Shown: positions 5,463 to 7,161 of the stretch, piece by piece
Layout of the letters: every line of letters starts with the position of its first letter
Position numbering within the stretch: position 1 is the stretch's first letter
Assembly: GCA_014376325.1 (NCBI GenBank)
Contig: JACMRP010000380.1
Span: 1 to 7,161 of the forward strand
Direction: 5' to 3'
DNA length: 7,161 nucleotides
Source: Pseudobdellovibrionaceae bacterium
GTDB taxonomy: Bacteria; Bdellovibrionota; Bdellovibrionia; Bdellovibrionales; Bdellovibrionaceae
Notes under the pieces: model-generated
What the model saw: the letters and a program-made list of their open reading frames with translations, nothing else
Databases searched by the model: none
What the model was told of the DNA's origin: nothing
Position numbers and translations under genes: made by a program

Positions 5463-6710
5463 ACCTCTTACCGTCCCGAAATTCAATCGGCGCTTCAATT
5501 TTTGGAGCGCTCCCAGTACGTCAATGACACCACCGAAACTGGACCCTACGAACCAGGCCAATGGGACACTGAGGTCAAATCGATCCTGATTCCGAGCCTC
5601 CTTGGCGCCGGAGTTTGGGGAAAAAAATATCCAGAGACCACGAACTTTACGACCGCGATGATCGTAGAAACTCTTGGCAGTATGTATCAACAAGAACCGA
5701 GCTTGCGTTCGATTCCAAAAATGTCCGCAAAAGCGATCGCCGGAAACACCGCATTTCGACAAGGGGCCCTGTTCAACTTCTATCCTCCCGGCATACACAA
5801 AGAGGTTCAGGTTCGCGGTCCGCGCACGATGTTCTTAGCTCCTTACATCAAGGGACTGGCCAACGTTCCGGCTGATGCAGATTCGACCTCGATGGGATAC
5901 CTGGCGCTAAATTCGTTCGAGATGCAAAAAAATGGAGCCAGGAATTTTGCTTACCTGAGCGATGTGCCCGAAGAAACTTTTGAGACCTTTTCTAAGTACC
6001 GCGACGTATCACGTCCCGCGCACTATTACAACCGGATGCTCGGTTACAAAAACACCGGGGCGTTCATGACTTGGCTGATGGATGATCGGCAAAAAATGCC
6101 GGGAGTTTTAGCGGCGCCGCAAAAAGGTCCCCGCATCCCGTTCGGTAGAAACGACATTGATTGCGTTGTAAATACAAACGTCATGAAGCTCATGACAATC
6201 GCCGGTCGCACGTCGCAACCGGGTTACAAAGAAACTTGCGAATATTTGAAAGGCACCATCGATCGAGGGGCTTACGGATTCTGCGGGATTTATTATCCGA
6301 ACAGCTTTTCGGAAGTTTACGGCCTGGCCCAACTTTTAGAAATGAAAACTTCCTGCCTAGAATCGCACGAGCAAAAGTTATTGGATTTTATTCTGGCGAC
6401 GCAGGATCAAGATGGTGGCTGGACAAATCCAAAACCGGCCAGGGCCGACCGCATTCAATCTTCGGTGCTGGCGCTCAATGCGTTAGCGATCTTGGGGAAT
6501 CCGAAAAATCCAGAGCATCGCGAACGTGTTCATCGCGCGGCAAAGTTTTTGTTAGCGAATTCGCTTCGGAATGACAACGGCGACCTTTTTTGGAAAGGCG
6601 AAGTGTTCTTTTCGGCGGTTTCTCAAGCCCGCTTTGCGGTCGTGTGGCGCTCGAATGCTTACACGACGGTCCTTGCAGCACGGGCTTTGTTGCTAGCTGA
6701 AAAATACTAA
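5394..6710 (+). CDS. Secreted alpha/alpha-toroid protein, squalene-cyclase-like, function unknown
   Basis: A 438-residue protein with a clear signal peptide: residues 1-23, hydrophobic from 4 to 17, with likely cleavage after V-A-A at 23. The mature part is built of helix pairs. Residues 332-343 fit the QW motif core of squalene-hopene cyclases and related toroids exactly (F-I-x3-Q-x3-G-x-W). F36-L37-x3-Q41 is a partial copy, and the segment near 385-396 is degenerate. Two helix-start motifs recall the cyclase DxDD box: DADSTS at 161-166 and DIDC at 254-257, followed by VVNTNV. Neither is the full DxDD. Four cysteines in the mature part (257, 282, 297, 321) cluster in one region and may form disulfides. 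Export argues against membrane triterpene synthesis in the cytoplasm. Alternatives are another toroid enzyme (for example a polysaccharide lyase or hydrolase) or a binding scaffold. I do not recognise the specific family. The start is the ATG at 5394, fixed by the signal peptide. Confidence 0.85.
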   Translation: MKNILLILASTSILLSTPLSVAATSYRPEIQSALQFLERSQYVNDTTETGPYEPGQWDTEVKSILIPSLLGAGVWGKKYPETTNFTTAMIVETLGSMYQQEPSLRSIPKMSAKAIAGNTAFRQGALFNFYPPGIHKEVQVRGPRTMFLAPYIKGLANVPADADSTSMGYLALNSFEMQKNGARNFAYLSDVPEETFETFSKYRDVSRPAHYYNRMLGYKNTGAFMTWLMDDRQKMPGVLAAPQKGPRIPFGRNDIDCVVNTNVMKLMTIAGRTSQPGYKETCEYLKGTIDRGAYGFCGIYYPNSFSEVYGLAQLLEMKTSCLESHEQKLLDFILATQDQDGGWTNPKPARADRIQSSVLALNALAILGNPKNPEHRERVHRAAKFLLANSLRNDNGDLFWKGEVFFSAVSQARFAVVWRSNAYTTVLAARALLLAEKY

Positions 6711-6712
6711 AG

Positions 6713-6740
6713 AAAAGGGAGAACTTCTTAGCTCTCCCTT
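6713..6740. terminator. Shared terminator between convergent genes
   Basis: AAGGGAGA (6715-6722) pairs with TCTCCCTT (6733-6740), 8 bp around a 10-base loop, just after the toroid gene's TAA. On the minus strand the stem is followed by TTTTCTTT, so it fits best as the end of the L,D-transpeptidase transcript. The + strand T-run is poor. Confidence 0.75.
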
Positions 6741-6792
6741 CTGACTTCTAAATCTATGTACTAATTCTAAATTTAATTTCTAAAACGAATCT

Positions 6793-7161
6793 TTATTCGC
6801 CTTCTTTGTCTTCAACGATAACCAGCGTATTCCAGTTGTTCGCCGTCTTTACTTTTTTCTTGCGCCAGAAACCTTCGATCGTGATTTGGCCTTCGCGCGT
6901 GAACACCGGAACTTCGCCTTTGCCTTCCGCTACAACCATGTCGTAGACGATTTTTGCGTTCGTCGGGTGCAATCGGACACAGCCGCCAGAAGCTCTGCCG
7001 CCTAATTCCTTGAAGTGATCTTTGGTCGTCGCGTGCATCGCAATGCCGCCGTTAAAGAACACGGAATTGTTCATATCTGCTTGCCACAAAGTGGAGTGAT
7101 ACTTTTCGTAAGTGCGAGTGGGAGAATACCAACCCGTCGGTGTCGTTGAAAAATAAGTGCG
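6793..7161 (-). CDS. L,D-transpeptidase (YkuD domain), 5' truncated
   Basis: Periplasmic enzyme of the YkuD family, which makes 3-3 cross-links in peptidoglycan or attaches proteins to it through a cysteine thioester. The frame is open to the window edge, so 122 C-terminal residues are visible and the signal peptide and N-terminal region lie outside. Counting from the edge, residues 1-10 resemble the family's STPTG-type strand. The family histidine is H43 in GGIAMHAT. The catalytic motif SGGCVRLHP carries the nucleophile C61 (codon 6981-6979), with S58, G59 and R63 all in place. A basic patch (RKKKVK) and an acidic tail follow the domain. The stop is TAA at 6795-6793, and the terminator at 6713-6740 follows. 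A TTG at 7089 could be read as a start but would remove the conserved first strand, so it is not the true start. No key residue is missing. Confidence 0.93.
   Translation of the reverse strand, partial: RTYFSTTPTGWYSPTRTYEKYHSTLWQADMNNSVFFNGGIAMHATTKDHFKELGGRASGGCVRLHPTNAKIVYDMVVAEGKGEVPVFTREGQITIEGFWRKKKVKTANNWNTLVIVEDKEGE

Noticed and set aside
5225..5527. Plus-strand frame covering the divergent intergenic region
   Set aside because: It starts inside the likely rpsA promoter and overlaps the toroid gene out of frame. No domain or ribosome site supports it.
5379..5798. Minus-strand open frame of 139 codons opposite the toroid gene start
   Set aside because: It overlaps the well-supported signal peptide and N-terminal part of the toroid gene, has no recognisable domain, and runs into the intergenic region.
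6161..6574. Plus-strand frame of 137 codons inside the toroid gene
   Set aside because: It is an alternate frame of a gene with a confirmed QW motif. Its Arg/Ser-rich product is typical of shadow frames.
7087..7089. TTG as start of the L,D-transpeptidase
   Set aside because: The frame stays open to the edge and the upstream residues match the conserved first strand of the YkuD domain, so the gene is truncated by the window, not started here.

Overview
The window reads as an ordinary chromosomal segment of a Gram-negative bacterium of roughly 50% GC, most plausibly a Bdellovibrio-like predatory bacterium (Bdellovibrionota). That assignment is inference. It rests on L,D-transpeptidase-related genes at both ends (one carrying what looks like a Cds6-type C-terminal domain), a six-repeat ribosomal protein S1, and the overall protein style. 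No tRNA, rRNA, CRISPR array, insertion sequence or phage gene is visible.

Layout, left to right. (1) Positions 1-292, + strand: the C-terminal end of a protein cut by the window edge. (2) Positions 309-342: a strong two-way terminator separating it from a convergent minus-strand operon. (3) Positions 3021-413, minus strand, read right to left: sppA (signal-peptide-peptidase-like protease), a HIT-family Ap4A-phosphorylase-like protein, a rhomboid protease, and a 62-residue protein of unknown function. The first three are 3 and 12 bases apart, with ribosome sites lying in the preceding gene's end. (4) Positions 3216-3249: the rpsA terminator. (5) Positions 5120-3285, minus strand: rpsA, ribosomal protein S1, with a 273-base divergent intergenic region upstream. 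(6) Positions 5394-6710, + strand: a secreted 438-residue protein with an alpha/alpha-toroid (squalene-cyclase-like) signature. (7) Positions 6713-6740: a shared terminator. (8) Positions 7161-6793, minus strand: the catalytic C-terminal part of an L,D-transpeptidase, cut by the window edge.

How the genes fit together. The central operon joins two membrane proteases (SppA and rhomboid) with a nucleotide-binding HIT protein, which suggests membrane protein turnover. The two edge genes point to peptidoglycan cross-link remodelling. rpsA is a housekeeping translation gene. The secreted toroid protein is the least explained gene and the best candidate for something undescribed: it has one complete QW-type motif and two DxD helix-start motifs, but no canonical DxDD motif.
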